The notes under the pieces are model-generated. The model worked only from the letters and a program-made list of their open reading frames with translations. It did no database searches and was not told the DNA's origin. A DNA stretch of 64,000 nt. Origin: Diorhabda sublineata (Eukaryota > Arthropoda > Insecta > Coleoptera > Chrysomelidae). Shown one piece after another: positions 40,001 through 54,606 of the stretch. The stretch is taken from NCBI RefSeq assembly GCF_026230105.1, contig NW_026614177.1:310001-374000 (forward strand), read 5' to 3'. The position numbers and the translations under genes were made by a program. Position 1 is the first letter of the stretch. The number at the start of each line of letters is the position of its first letter.

Positions 40001-43000
40001 ACTTTGAAAATTTTCAATTAACACAAAGTGACAGTTGACCTCAATGGGCTTCAATCGATGTTATTCGATGATATCTGACAAAGTTAGATGCAAACTCACT
40101 CAAATATATAAGGAATGTTGGAATTCGACTTCAAATTAGGAAGATAGACTTTGAAAATTTTTAATTATTACAAAGTGACAGTTGACCTCAATGGGCTTCA
40201 ATGGATGTTATTCGATGATATCTGACAAAGTTAGATGCAAACTCACTCAAATATATAAGAAATGTGAAATTCGACTTCAAATTAGGAAGATAGACTTTGA
40301 AAATTTTCAATTATTACAAAGTGACAGTTGACCTCAATGGGCTGCAATCGATGTTATTCGATGATATCTGACAAAGTTAGATGCAAACTCACTCAAATAT
40401 ATGAGAAATGTTGAAATTCGACTTCAAATTAGGAAGATAGACTTTGAAAATTCTCAATTATTACAAAGTGACAGTTGACCTCAATGGGCTTCAATCGATG
40501 TTATTCGATGATATCTGACAAAGTTAGATGCCAGCTCACTCAAATATATAAGAAATGTTGGAATTCGACTTCAAATTAGGAAGATAGACTTTGAAAATTT
40601 TCAATTATTACAAAGTGACAGTTGACCTCAATGGGCTTCAATCGATGTTATTCGATGATATCTGACAAAGTTAGATGCAAACTCACTCAAATATATGAGA
40701 AATGTTGAAATTCGACTTCAAATTAGGAAGATAGACTTTGAAAATTCTCAATTATTACAAAGTGACAGTTGACCTCAATGGGCTTCAATCGATGTTATTC
40801 GATGATATCTGACAAAGTTAGATGCCAGCTCACTCAAATATATAAGAAATGTTGGAATTCGACTTCAAATTAGGAAGATAGACTTTGAAAATTTTCAATT
40901 ATTACAAAGTGACAGTTGACCTCAATGGGTTTCAATCGATGTTATTCGATGATATCTGACGAAGTTAGATGCAAACTTGTTCAAATATATGAGAAATGTT
41001 GGAATTCGACTTCAAATTAGGAAGATAGACTTGGAAAATTTTCAATTATTACAAAGTGACAGTTGACCTCAATGGGCTTCAATCGATGTTATTCGATGAT
41101 ATCTGACAAAGTTAGATACAAACTCACTCAAATATATCAGAAATGTTGGAATTCGACTTCAAATTAGGTAGATAGACTTTGAAAATTTTCAATTATTACA
41201 AAGTGACAGTTGACCTCAATGGGCTTCAATCGATGTTATTCGATGATATCTGACAAAGTTAGATGCAAACTCACTCAAATATATGAGAAAAGTTGAAATT
41301 CGACCTCAAATTAGGAAGGTAGACTTTGAAAATTTTCAATTATTACAAAGTGACAGTTGACCTCAATGGGCTTCAATCGATGTTATTCGATGATATCTGA
41401 CAAAATTAGATGCAAACTCACTCAAATATATGAGAAATGTTGAAATTCGACTTCAAATTAGGAAGATAGACTTTGAAAATTCTCAATTATTACAAAGTGA
41501 CAGTTGACCTCAATGGGCTTCAATCGATGTTATTCGATGATATCTGACAAAGTTAGATGCCAGCTCACTCAAATATATAAGAAATGTTGGAATTCGACTT
41601 CAAATTAGGAAGATAGACTTTGAAAATTTTCAATTATTACAAAGTGACAGTTGACCTCAATGGGCTTCAATCGATGTTATTCGATGATATCTGACAAAGT
41701 TAGATGCCAGCTCACTCAAATATATAAGAAATGTTGGAATTCGACTTCAAATTAGGAAGATAGACTTTGAAAATTTTCAATTATTACAAAGTGACAGTTG
41801 ACCTCAATGGGCTGCAATCGATGTTATTCGATGATATCTGACAAAGTTAGATGCAAACTCACTCAAATATATGAGAAATGTTGAAATTTGACTTCAAATT
41901 AGGAAGATAGACTTTGAAAATTTTCAATTAACACAAAGTGACAGTTGACCTCAATGGGCTTCAATCGATGTTATTCGATGATATCTGACAAAGTTAGATG
42001 CAAACTCACTCAAATATATAAGGAATGTTGGAATTCGACTTCAAATTAGGAAGATAGACTTTGAAAATTTTTAATTATTACAAAGTGACAGTTGACCTCA
42101 ATGGGCTTCAATGGATGTTATTCGATGATATCTGACAAAGTTAGATGCAAACTCACTCAAATATATAAGAAATGTTGAAATTCGACTTCAAATTAGGAAG
42201 ATAGACTTTGAAAATTTTCAATTATTACAAAGTGACAGTTGACCTCAATGGGCTGCAATCGATGTTATTCGATGATATCTGACAAAGTTAGATGCAAACT
42301 CACTCAAATATATGAGAAATGTTGAAATTCGACTTCAAATTAGGAAGATAGACTTTGAAAATTCTCAATTATTACAAAGTGACAGTTGACCTCAATGGGC
42401 TTCAATCGATGTTATTCGATGATATCTGACAAAGTTAGATGCCAGCTCACTCAAATATATAAGAAATGTTGGAATTCGACTTCAAATTAGGAAGATAGAC
42501 TTTGAAAATTTTCAATTATTACAAAGTGACAGTTGACCTCAATGGGCTTCAATCGATGTTATTCGATGATATCTGACAAAGTTAGATGCAAACTCACTCA
42601 AATATATGAGAAATGTTGAAATTCGACTTCAAATTAGGAAGATAGACTTTGAAAATTCTCAATTATTACAAAGTGACAGTTGACCTCAATGGGCTTCAAT
42701 CGATGTTATTCGATGATATCTGACAAAGTTAGATGCCAGCTCACTCAAATATATAAGAAATGTTGGAATTCGACTTCAAATTAGGAAGATAGACTTTGAA
42801 AATTTTCAATTATTACAAAGTGACAGTTGACCTCAATGGGTTTCAATCGATGTTATTCGATGATATCTGACGAAGTTAGATGCAAACTTGTTCAAATATA
42901 TGAGAAATGTTGGAATTCGACTTCAAATTAGGAAGATAGACTTGGAAAATTTTCAATTATTACAAAGTGACAGTTGACCTCAATGGGCTTCAATCGATGT

Positions 43001-46000
43001 TATTCGATGATATCTGACAAAGTTAGATGCCAGCTCACTCAAATATATAAGAAATGTTGGAATTCGACTTCAAATTAGGAAGATAGACTTGGAAAATTTT
43101 CAATTATTACAAAGTGACAGTTGACCTCAATGGGCTGCAATCGATGTTATTCGATGATATCTGACAAAGTTAGATGCAAACTCACTCAAATATATGAGAA
43201 ATGTTGAGATTTGACTTCAAATTAGGAAGATAGACTTTGAAAATTTTCAATTAACACAAAGTGACAGTTGACCTCAATGGGCTTCAATCGATGTTATTCG
43301 ATGATATCTGACAAAGTTAGATGCAAACTCACTCAAATATATAAGGAATGTTGGAATTCGACTTCAAATTAGGAAGATAGACTTTGAAAATTTTTAATTA
43401 TTACAAAGTGACAGTTGACCTCAATGAGCTTCAATGGATGTTATTCGATGATATCTGACAAAGTTAGATGCAAACTCACTCAAATATATAAGAAATGTTG
43501 AAATTCGACTTCAAATTAGGAAGATAGACTTTGAAAATTTTCAATTATTACAAAGTGACAGTTGACCTCAATGGGCTGCAATCGATGTTATTCGATGATA
43601 TCTGACAAAGTTAGATGCAAACTCACTCAAATATATGAGAAATGTTGAAATTCGACTTCAAATTAGGAAGATAGACTTTGAAAATTCTCAATTATTACAA
43701 AGTGACAGTTGACCTCAATGGGCTTCAATCGATGTTATTCGATGATATCTGACAAAGTTAGATGCCAGCTCACTCAAATATATAAGAAATGTTGGAATTC
43801 GACTTCAAATTAGGAAGATAGACTTTGAAAATTTTCAATTATTACAAAGTGACAGTTGACCTCAATGGGCTTCAATCGATGTTATTCGATGATATCTGAC
43901 AAAGTTAGATGCAAACTCACTCAAATATATGAGAAATGTTGAAATTCGACTTCAAATTAGGAAGATAGACTTTGAAAATTCTCAATTATTACAAAGTGAC
44001 AGTTGACCTCAATGGGCTTCAATCGATGTTATTCGATGATATCTGACAAAGTTAGATGCCAGCTCACTCAAATATATGAGAAATGTTGAAATTCGACTTC
44101 AAATTAGGAAGATAGACTTTGAAAATTCTCAATTATTACAAAGTGACAGTTGACCTCAATGGGCTTCAATCGATGTTATTCGATGATATCTGACAAAGTT
44201 AGATGCCAGCTCACTCAAATATATAAGAAATGTTGGAATTCGACTTCAAATTAGGAAGATAGACTTTGAAAATTTTCAATTATTACAAAGTGACAGTTGA
44301 CCTCAATGGGCTTCAATCGATGTTATTCGATGATATCTGACAAAGTTAGATGCCAGCTCACTCAAATATATAAGAAATGTTGGAATTCGACTTCAAATTA
44401 GGAAGATAGACTTTGAAAATTTTCAATTATTACAAAGTGACAGTTGACCTCAATGGGCTGCAATCGATGTTATTCGATGATATCTGACAAAGTTAGATGC
44501 AAACTCACTCAAATATATGAGAAATGTTGAAATTTGACTTCAAATTAGGAAGATAGACTTTGAAAATTTTCAATTAACACAAAGTGACAGTTGACCTCAA
44601 TGGGCTTCAATCGATGTTATTCGATGATATCTGACAAAGTTAGATGCAAACTCACTCAAATATATAAGGAATGTTGGAATTCGACTTCAAATTAGGAAGA
44701 TAGACTTTGAAAATTTTTAATTATTACAAAGTGACAGTTGACCTCAATGGGCTTCAATGGATGTTATTCGATGATATCTGACAAAGTTAGATGCAAACTC
44801 ACTCAAATATATAAGAAATGTTGAAATTCGACTTCAAATTAGGAAGATAGACTTTGAAAATTTTCAATTATTACAAAGTGACAGTTGACCTCAATGGGCT
44901 GCAATCGATGTTATTCGATGATATCTGACAAAGTTAGATGCAAACTCACTCAAATATATGAGAAATGTTGAAATTCGACTTCAAATTAGGAAGATAGACT
45001 TTGAAAATTCTCAATTATTACAAAGTGACAGTTGACCTCAATGGGCTTCAATCGATGTTATTCGATGATATCTGACAAAGTTAGATGCAAACTCACTCAA
45101 ATATATAAGGAATGTTGGAATTCGACTTCAAATTAGGAAGATAGACTTTGAAAATTTTTAATTATTACAAAGTGACAGTTTACCTCAATGGGCTTCAATG
45201 GATGTTATTCGATGATATCTGACAAAGTTAGATGCAAACTCACTCAAATATATAAGAAATGTTGAAATTCGACTTCAAATTAGGAAGATAGACTTTGAAA
45301 ATTTTCAATTATTACAAAGTGACAGTTGACCTCAATGGGCTGCAATCGATGTTATTCGATGATATCTGACAAAGTTAGATGCAAACTCACTCAAATATAT
45401 GAGAAATGTTGAAATTCGACTTCAAATTAGGAAGATAGACTTTGAAAATTCTCAATTATTACAAAGTGACAGTTGACCTCAATGGGCTTCAATCGATGTT
45501 ATTCGATGATATCTGACAAAGTTAGATGCCAGCTCACTCAAATATATAAGAAATGTTGGAATTCGACTTCAAATTAGGAAGATAGACTTTGAAAATTTTC
45601 AATTATTACAAAGTGACAGTTGACCTCAATGGGCTTCAATCGATGTTATTCGATGATATCTGACAAAGTTAGATGCAAACTCACTCAAATATATGAGAAA
45701 TGTTGAAATTCGACTTCAAATTAGGAAGATAGACTTTGAAAATTCTCAATTATTACAAAGTGACAGTTGACCTCAATGGGCTTCAATCGATGTTATTCGA
45801 TGATATCTGACAAAGTTAGATGCCAGCTCACTCAAATATATAAGAAATGTTGGAATTCGACTTCAAATTAGGAAGATAGACTTTGAAAATTTTCAATTAT
45901 TACAAAGTGACAGTTGACCTCAATGGGTTTCAATCGATGTTATTCGATGATATCTGACGAAGTTAGATGCAAACTTGTTCAAATATATGAGAAATGTTGG

Positions 46001-49000
46001 AATTCGACTTCAAATTAGGAAGATAGACTTGGAAAATTTTCAATTATTACAAAGTGACAGTTGACCTCAATGGGCTTCAATCGATGTTATTCGATGATAT
46101 CTGACAAAGTTAGATGCCAGCTCACTCAAATATATAAGAAATGTTGGAATTCGACTTCAAATTAGGAAGATAGACTTTGAAAATTTTCAATTATTACAAA
46201 GTGACAGTTGACCTCAATGGGCTGCAATCGATGTTATTCGATGATATCTGACAAAGTTAGATGCAAACTCACTCAAATATATGAGAAATGTTGAGATTTG
46301 ACTTCAAATTAGGAAGATAGACTTTGAAAATTTTCAATTAACACAAAGTGACAGTTGACCTCAATGGGCTTCAATCGATGTTATTCGATGATATCTGACA
46401 AAGTTAGATGCAAACTCACTCAAATATATAAGGAATGTTGGAATTCGACTTCAAATTAGGAAGATAGACTTTGAAAATTTTTAATTATTACAAAGTGACA
46501 GTTGACCTCAATGGGCTTCAATGGATGTTATTCGATGATATCTGACAAAGTTAGATGCAAACTCACTCAAATATATAAGAAATGTTGAAATTCGACTTCA
46601 AATTAGGAAGATAGACTTTGAAAATTTTCAATTATTACAAAGTGACAGTTGACCTCAATGGGCTGCAATCGATGTTATTCGATGATATCTGACAAAGTTA
46701 GATGCAAACTCACTCAAATATATGAGAAATGTTGAAATTCGACTTCAAATTAGGAAGATAGACTTTGAAAATTCTCAATTATTACAAAGTGACAGTTGAC
46801 CTCAATGGGCTTCAATCGATGTTATTCGATGATATCTGACAAAGTTAGATGCCAGCTCACTCAAATATATAAGAAATGTTGGAATTCGACTTCAAATTAG
46901 GAAGATAGACTTTGAAAATTTTCAATTATTACAAAGTGACAGTTGACCTCAATGGGTTTCAATCGATGTTATTCGATGATATCTGACGAAGTTAGATGCA
47001 AACTTGTTCAAATATATGAGAAATGTTGGAATTCGACTTCAAATTAGGAAGATAGACTTGGAAAATTTTCAATTATTACAAAGTGACAGTTGACCTCAAT
47101 GGGCTTCAATCGATGTTATTCGATGATATCTGACAAAGTTAGATGCCAGCTCACTCAAATATATAAGAAATGTTGGAATTCGACTTCAAATTAGGAAGAT
47201 AGACTTTGAAAATTTTCAATTATTACAAAGTGACAGTTGACCTCAATGGGCTGCAATCGATGTTATTCGATGATATCTGACAAAGTTAGATGCAAACTCA
47301 CTCAAATATATGAGAAATGTTGAGATTTGACTTCAAATTAGGAAGATAGACTTTGAAAATTTTCAATTAACACAAAGTGACAGTTGACCTCAATGGGCTT
47401 CAATCGATGTTATTCGATGATATCTGACAAAGTTAGATGCAAACTCACTCAAATATATAAGGAATGTTGGAATTCGACTTCAAATTAGGAAGATAGACTT
47501 TGAAAATTTTTAATTATTACAAAGTGACAGTTGACCTCAATGGGCTTCAATGGATGTTATTCGATGATATCTGACAAAGTTAGATGCAAACTCACTCAAA
47601 TATATAAGAAATGTTGAAATTCGACTTCAAATTAGGAAGATAGACTTTGAAAATTTTCAATTATTACAAAGTGACAGTTGACCTCAATGGGCTGCAATCG
47701 ATGTTATTCGATGATATCTGACAAAGTTAGATGCAAACTCACTCAAATATATGAGAAATGTTGAAATTCGACTTCAAATTAGGAAGATAGACTTTGAAAA
47801 TTCTCAATTATTACAAAGTGACAGTTGACCTCAATGGGCTTCAATCGATGTTATTCGATGATATCTGACAAAGTTAGATGCCAGCTCACTCAAATATATA
47901 AGAAATGTTGGAATTCGACTTCAAATTAGGAAGATAGACTTTGAAAATTTTCAATTATTACAAAGTGACAGTTGACCTCAATGGGCTTCAATCGATGTTA
48001 TTCGATGATATCTGACAAAGTTAGATGCAAACTCACTCAAATATATGAGAAATGTTGAAATTCGACTTCAAATTAGGAAGATAGACTTTGAAAATTCTCA
48101 ATTATTACAAAGTGACAGTTGACCTCAATGGGCTTCAATCGATGTTATTCGATGATATCTGACAAAGTTAGATGCCAGCTCACTCAAATATATGAGAAAT
48201 GTTGAAATTCGACTTCAAATTAGGAAGATAGACTTTGAAAATTCTCAATTATTACAAAGTGACAGTTGACCTCAATGGGCTTCAATCGATGTTATTCGAT
48301 GATATCTGACAAAGTTAGATGCCAGCTCACTCAAATATATAAGAAATGTTGGAATTCGACTTCAAATTAGGAAGATAGACTTTGAAAATTTTCAATTATT
48401 ACAAAGTGACAGTTGACCTCAATGGGCTTCAATCGATGTTATTCGATGATATCTGACAAAGTTAGATGCCAGCTCACTCAAATATATAAGAAATGTTGGA
48501 ATTCGACTTCAAATTAGGAAGATAGACTTTGAAAATTTTCAATTATTACAAAGTGACAGTTGACCTCAATGGGCTGCAATCGATGTTATTCGATGATATC
48601 TGACAAAGTTAGATGCAAACTCACTCAAATATATGAGAAATGTTGAAATTTGACTTCAAATTAGGAAGATAGACTTTGAAAATTTTCAATTAACACAAAG
48701 TGACAGTTGACCTCAATGGGCTTCAATCGATGTTATTCGATGATATCTGACAAAGTTAGATGCAAACTCACTCAAATATATAAGGAATGTTGGAATTCGA
48801 CTTCAAATTAGGAAGATAGACTTTGAAAATTTTTAATTATTACAAAGTGACAGTTGACCTCAATGGGCTTCAATGGATGTTATTCGATGATATCTGACAA
48901 AGTTAGATGCAAACTCACTCAAATATATAAGAAATGTTGAAATTCGACTTCAAATTAGGAAGATAGACTTTGAAAATTTTCAATTATTACAAAGTGACAG

Positions 49001-49536
49001 TTGACCTCAATGGGCTGCAATCGATGTTATTCGATGATATCTGACAAAGTTAGATGCAAACTCACTCAAATATATGAGAAATGTTGAAATTCGACTTCAA
49101 ATCAGGAAGATAGACTTTGAAAATTCTCAGTTATTACAAAGTGACAGTTGACCTCAATGGGCTTCAATCGATGTTATTCGATGATATCTGACAAAGTTAG
49201 ATGCCAGCTCACTCAAATATATAAGAAATGTTGGAATTCGACTTCAAATTAGGAAGATAGACTTTGAAAATTTTCAATTATTACAAAGTGACAGTTGACC
49301 TCAATGGGCTTCAATCGATGTTATTCGATGATATCTGACAAAGTTAGATGCAAACTCACTCAAATATATGAGAAATGTTGAAATTCGACTTCAAATTAGG
49401 AAGATAGACTTTGAAAATTCTCAATTATTACAAAGTGACAGTTGACCTCAATGGGCTTCAATCGATGTTATTCGATGATATCTGACAAAGTTAGATGCCA
49501 GCTCACTCAAATATATAAGAAATGTTGGAATTCGAC
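39101..49536 (+). repeat. HOR zone 7: 9- and 7-monomer family
   Basis: The diagnostic unit has gaaaattttta, aaggaatgttgg just upstream and caatggatg just downstream. Its marker g lies at 39124, 40153, 42063, 43386, 44709, 45150, 46473, 47502 and 48825. Spacings are 7, 13 (minus 1 bp), 9, 9, 3, 9, 7 and 9 monomers. The 9-unit order includes a ggctgc unit, a ttctcaa unit, a gatgccagc unit, another ttctcaa/gatgccagc pair, a ggctgc unit ending aatttgac or gagatttgac, and a caattaacac unit. A second layer is visible: gacgaagttag plus cttgttc recurs at 40960, 42871, 45958 and 46987 (13, 21 and 7 units), and gttgagatttg at 43203, 46290 and 47319 (21 and 7). Confidence 0.85.
40262..40266 (+). repeat. 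1-bp deletion in a monomer (aaatgtgaaatt)
   Basis: The usual aaatgttgaaatt loses one t. This accounts for the 1910-bp rather than 1911-bp spacing between the t-run markers at 40153 and 42063. I found no second copy, so it is either young or a sequencing or assembly error. Confidence 0.85.
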
Positions 49537-52500
49537 TTCAAATTAGGAAGATAGACTTTGAAAATTTTCAATTATTACAAAGTGACAGTTGACCTCAATG
49601 GGTTTCAATCGATGTTATTCGATGATATCTGACGAAGTTAGATGCAAACTTGTTCAAATATATGAGAAATGTTGGAATTCGACTTCAAATTAGGAAGATA
49701 GACTTGGAAAATTTTCAATTATTACAAAGTGACAGTTGACCTCAATGGGCTTCAATCGATGTTATTCGATGATATCTGACAAAGTTAGATACAAACTCAC
49801 TCAAATATATCAGAAATGTTGGAATTCGACTTCAAATTAGGTAGATAGACTTTGAAAATTTTCAATTATTACAAAGTGACAGTTGACCTCAATGGGCTTC
49901 AATCGATGTTATTCGATGATATCTGACAAAGTTAGATGCAAACTCACTCAAATATATGAGAAAAGTTGAAATTCGACCTCAAATTAGGAAGGTAGACTTT
50001 GAAAATTTTCAATTATTACAAAGTGACAGTTGACCTCAATGGGCTTCAATCGATGTTATTCGATGATATCTGACAAAATTAGATGCAAACTCACTCAAAT
50101 ATATGAGAAATGTTGAAATTCGACTTCAAATTAGGAAGATAGACTTTGAAAATTCTCAATTATTACAAAGTGACAGTTGACCTCAATGGGCTTCAATCGA
50201 TGTTATTCGATGATATCTGACAAAGTTAGATGCCAGCTCACTCAAATATATAAGAAATGTTGGAATTCGACTTCAAATTAGGAAGATAGACTTTGAAAAT
50301 TTTCAATTATTACAAAGTGACAGTTGACCTCAATGGGCTTCAATCGATGTTATTCGATGATATCTGACAAAGTTAGATGCAAACTCACTCAAATATATGA
50401 GAAATGTTGAAATTAGACTTCAAATTAGGAAGATAGACTTTGAAAATTTTCAATTATTACAAAGTGACAGTTGACCTCAATGGGCTTCAATCGATGTTAT
50501 TCGATGATATCTGACAAAGTTAGATGCAAACTCACTCAAATATATGAGAAAAGTTGAAATTCGACCTCAAATTAGGAAGGTAGACTTTGAAAATTTTCAA
50601 TTATTACAAAGTGACAGTTGACCTCAATGGACTGCAATCGATGTTATTCGATGATATCTGACAAAGTTAGATGCAAACTCACTCAAATATATGAGAAATG
50701 TTGAAATTAGACTTCAAATTAGGAAGATAGACTTTGAAAATTTTCAATTAACACAAAGTGACAGTTGACCTCAATGGGCTTTAATCGATGTTATTCGATG
50801 ATATCTGACAAAGTTAGATGCAAACTCACTCAAATATATAAGAAATGTTGGAATTCGACTTCAAATTAGGAAGATAGACTTTGAAAATTCTCAATTATTA
50901 CAAAGTGACAGTTGACCTCAATGGGCTTCAATCGATGTTATTCGATGATATCTGACAAAGTTAGATGCCAGCTCACTCAAATATATAAGAAATGTTGGAA
51001 TTCGACTTCAAATTAGGAAGATAGACTTTGAAAATTTTCAATTATTACAAAGTGACAGTTGACCTCAATGGGCTTCAATCGATGTTATTCGATGATATCT
51101 GACAAAGTTAGATGCAAACTCACTCAAATATATGAGAAATGTTGAAATTCGACTTCAAATTAGGAAGATAGACTTTGAAAATTCTCAATTATTACAAAGT
51201 GACAGTTGACCTCAATGGGCTTCAATCGATGTTATTCGATGATATCTGACAAAGTTAGATGCCAGCTCACTCAAATATATAAGAAATGTTGGAATTCGAC
51301 TTCAAATTAGGAAGATAGACTTTGAAAATTTTCAATTATTACAAAGTGACAGTTGACCTCAATGGGTTTCAATCGATGTTATTCGATGATATCTGACGAA
51401 GTTAGATGCAAACTTGTTCAAATATATGAGAAATGTTGGAATTCGACTTCAAATTAGGAAGATAGACTTGGAAAATTTTCAATTATTACAAAGTGACAGT
51501 TGACCTCAATGGGCTTCAATCGATGTTATTCGATGATATCTGACAAAGTTAGATACAAACTCACTCAAATATATCAGAAATGTTGGAATTCGACTTCAAA
51601 TTAGGTAGATAGACTTTGAAAATTTTCAATTATTACAAAGTGACAGTTGACCTCAATGGGCTTCAATCGATGTTATTCGATGATATCTGACAAAGTTAGA
51701 TGCAAACTCACTCAAATATATGAGAAAAGTTGAAATTCGACCTCAAATTAGGAAGGTAGACTTTGAAAATTTTCAATTATTACAAAGTGACAGTTGACCT
51801 CAATGGGCTTCAATCGATGTTATTCGATGATATCTGACAAAGTTAGATGCAAACTCACTCAAATATATGAGAAATGTTGAAATTCGACTTCAAATTAGGA
51901 AGATAGACTTTGAAAATTCTCAATTATTACAAAGTGACAGTTGACCTCAATGGGCTTCAATCGATGTTATTCGATGATATCTGACAAAGTTAGATGCCAG
52001 CTCACTCAAATATATAAGAAATTTTGGAATTCGACTTCAAATTAGGAAGATAGACTATGAAAATTTTCAATTATTACAAAGTGACAGTTGACCTCAATGG
52101 GCTTCAATCGATGTTATTCGATGATATCTGACAAAGTTAGATGCAAACTCACTCAAATATATGAGAAATGTTGGAATTCGACTTCAAATTAGGTAGATAG
52201 ACTTTGAAAATTCTCAATTATTACAAAGTGACAGTTGACCTCAATGGGCTTCAATCGATGTTATTCGATGATATCTGACAAAGTTAGATGCCAGCTCACT
52301 CAAATATATAAGAAATTTTGGAATTCGACTTCAAATTAGGAAGATAGACTATGAAAATTTTCAATTATTACAAAGTGACAGTTGACCTCAATGGGCTTTA
52401 ATCGATGTTATTCGATGATATCTGACAAAGTTAGATGCAAACTCACTCAAATATATAAGAAATGTTGGAATTCGACTTCAAATTAGGAAGATAGACTTTG

Positions 52501-54606
52501 AAAATTCTCAATTATTACAAAGTGACAGTTGACCTCAATGGGCTTCAATCGATGTTATTCGATGATATCTGACAAAGTTAGATGCCAGCTCACTCAAATA
52601 TATAAGAAATGTTGGAATTCGACTTCAAATTAGGAAGATAGACTTTGAAAATTTTCAATTATTACAAAGTGACAGTTGACCTCAATGGGCTTCAATCGAT
52701 GTTATTCGATGATATCTGACAAAGTTAGATGCAAACTCACTCAAATATATGAGAAATGTTGAAATTCGACTTCAAATTAGGAAGATAGACTTTGAAAATT
52801 CTCAATTATTACAAAGTGACAGTTGACCTCAATGGGCTTCAATCGATGTTATTCGATGATATCTGACAAAGTTAGATGCCAGCTCACTCAAATATATAAG
52901 AAATGTTGGAATTCGACTTCAAATTAGGAAGATAGACTTTGAAAATTTTCAATTATTACAAAGTGACAGTTGACCTCAATGGGTTTCAATCGAAGTTATT
53001 CGATGATATCTGACGAAGTTAGATGCAAACTTGTTCAAATATATGAGAAATGTTGGAATTCGACTTCAAATTAGGAAGATAGACTTGGAAAATTTTCAAT
53101 TATTACAAAGTGACAGTTGACCTCAATGGGCTTCAATCGATGTTATTCGATGATATCTGACAAAGTTAGATACAAACTCACTCAAATATATCAGAAATGT
53201 TGGAATTCGACTTCAAATTAGGTAGATAGACTTTGAAAATTTTCAATTATTACAAAGTGACAGTTGACCTCAATGGGCTTCAATCGATGTTATTCGATGA
53301 TATCTGACAAAGTTAGATGCAAACTCACTCAAATATATGAGAAAAGTTGAAATTCGACCTCAAATTAGGAAGGTAGACTTTGAAAATTTTCAATTATTAC
53401 AAAGTGACAGTTGACCTCAATGGGCTTCAATCGATGTTATTCGATGATATCTGACAAAGTTAGATGCAAACTCACTCAAATATATGAGAAATGTTGAAAT
53501 TCGACTTCAAATTAGGAAGATAGACTTTGAAAATTCTCAATTATTACAAAGTGACAGTTGACCTCAATGGGCTTCAATCGATGTTATTCGATGATATCTG
53601 ACAAAGTTAGATGCCAGCTCACTCAAATATATAAGAAATTTTGGAATTCGACTTCAAATTAGGAAGATAGACTATGAAAATTTTCAATTATTACAAAGTG
53701 ACAGTTGACCTCAATGGGCTTCAATCGATGTTATTCGATGATATCTGACAAAGTTAGATGCAAACTCACTCAAATATATGAGAAATGTTGGAATTCGACT
53801 TCAAATTAGGTAGATAGACTTTGAAAATTTTCAATTATTACAAAGTGACAGTTGACCTCAATGGGCTTCAATCGATGTTATTCGATGATATCTGACAAAG
53901 TTAGATGCAAACTCACTCAAATATATAAGAAATGTTGAAATTCGACTTCAAATTAGGAAGATAGACTTTGGAAATTTTCAATTATTACAAAGTGACAGTT
54001 GACCTCAATGGGCTGCAATCGATGTTATTCGATGATATCGGACAAAGTTAGATGCAAACTCACTCAAATATATGAGAAATGTTGAAATTCGACTTCAAAT
54101 TAGGAAGATAGACTTTGAAAATTTTCAATTAACACAAAGTGACAGTTGACCTCAATGGGCTTCAATCGATGTTATTCGATGATATCTGACAAAGTTAGAT
54201 GCAAACTCACTCAAATATATAAGAAATGTTGGAATTCGACTTCAAATTAGGAAGATATACTTTGAAAATTCTCAATTATTACAAAGTTACAGTTGAGCTC
54301 AATGGGCTTCAATCGATGTTATTCGATGATATCTGACAAAGTTAGATGCCAGCTCACTCAAATATATAAGAAATGTTGGAATTCGACTTCAAATTAGGAA
54401 GATAGACTTTGAAAATTTTCAATTATTACAAAGTGACAGTTGACCTCAATGGGCTTCAATCGATGTTATTCGATGATATCTGACAAAGATAGATACAAAC
54501 TCACTCAAATATATCAGAAATGTTGGAATTCGACTTCAAATTAGGAAGATAGACTTTGAAAATTTTCAATTATTACAAAGTGACAGTTGACCTCAATGGG
54601 CTTCAA
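49537..54606 (+). repeat. HOR zone 8: 12- and 11-monomer spacing
   Basis: Copies begin with the gacgaagttag/cttgttc unit at 49537, 51301 and 52918. The marker c is at 49633, 51397 and 53014, giving spacings of 1764 and 1617 bp. The following units are, in order, a gatac/atcag unit, a unit with attaggtagatag, a gaaaagttg unit, a ctc/ggt unit, a ttctcaa unit with gatgccagc, and a gaaattttgg plus gactatg unit. Units with cctcaatggactgc and ggctttaatcg appear near 50627 and 50778 and foreshadow zone 9. A single change cgaagttatt is seen near 52992. Confidence 0.83.
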
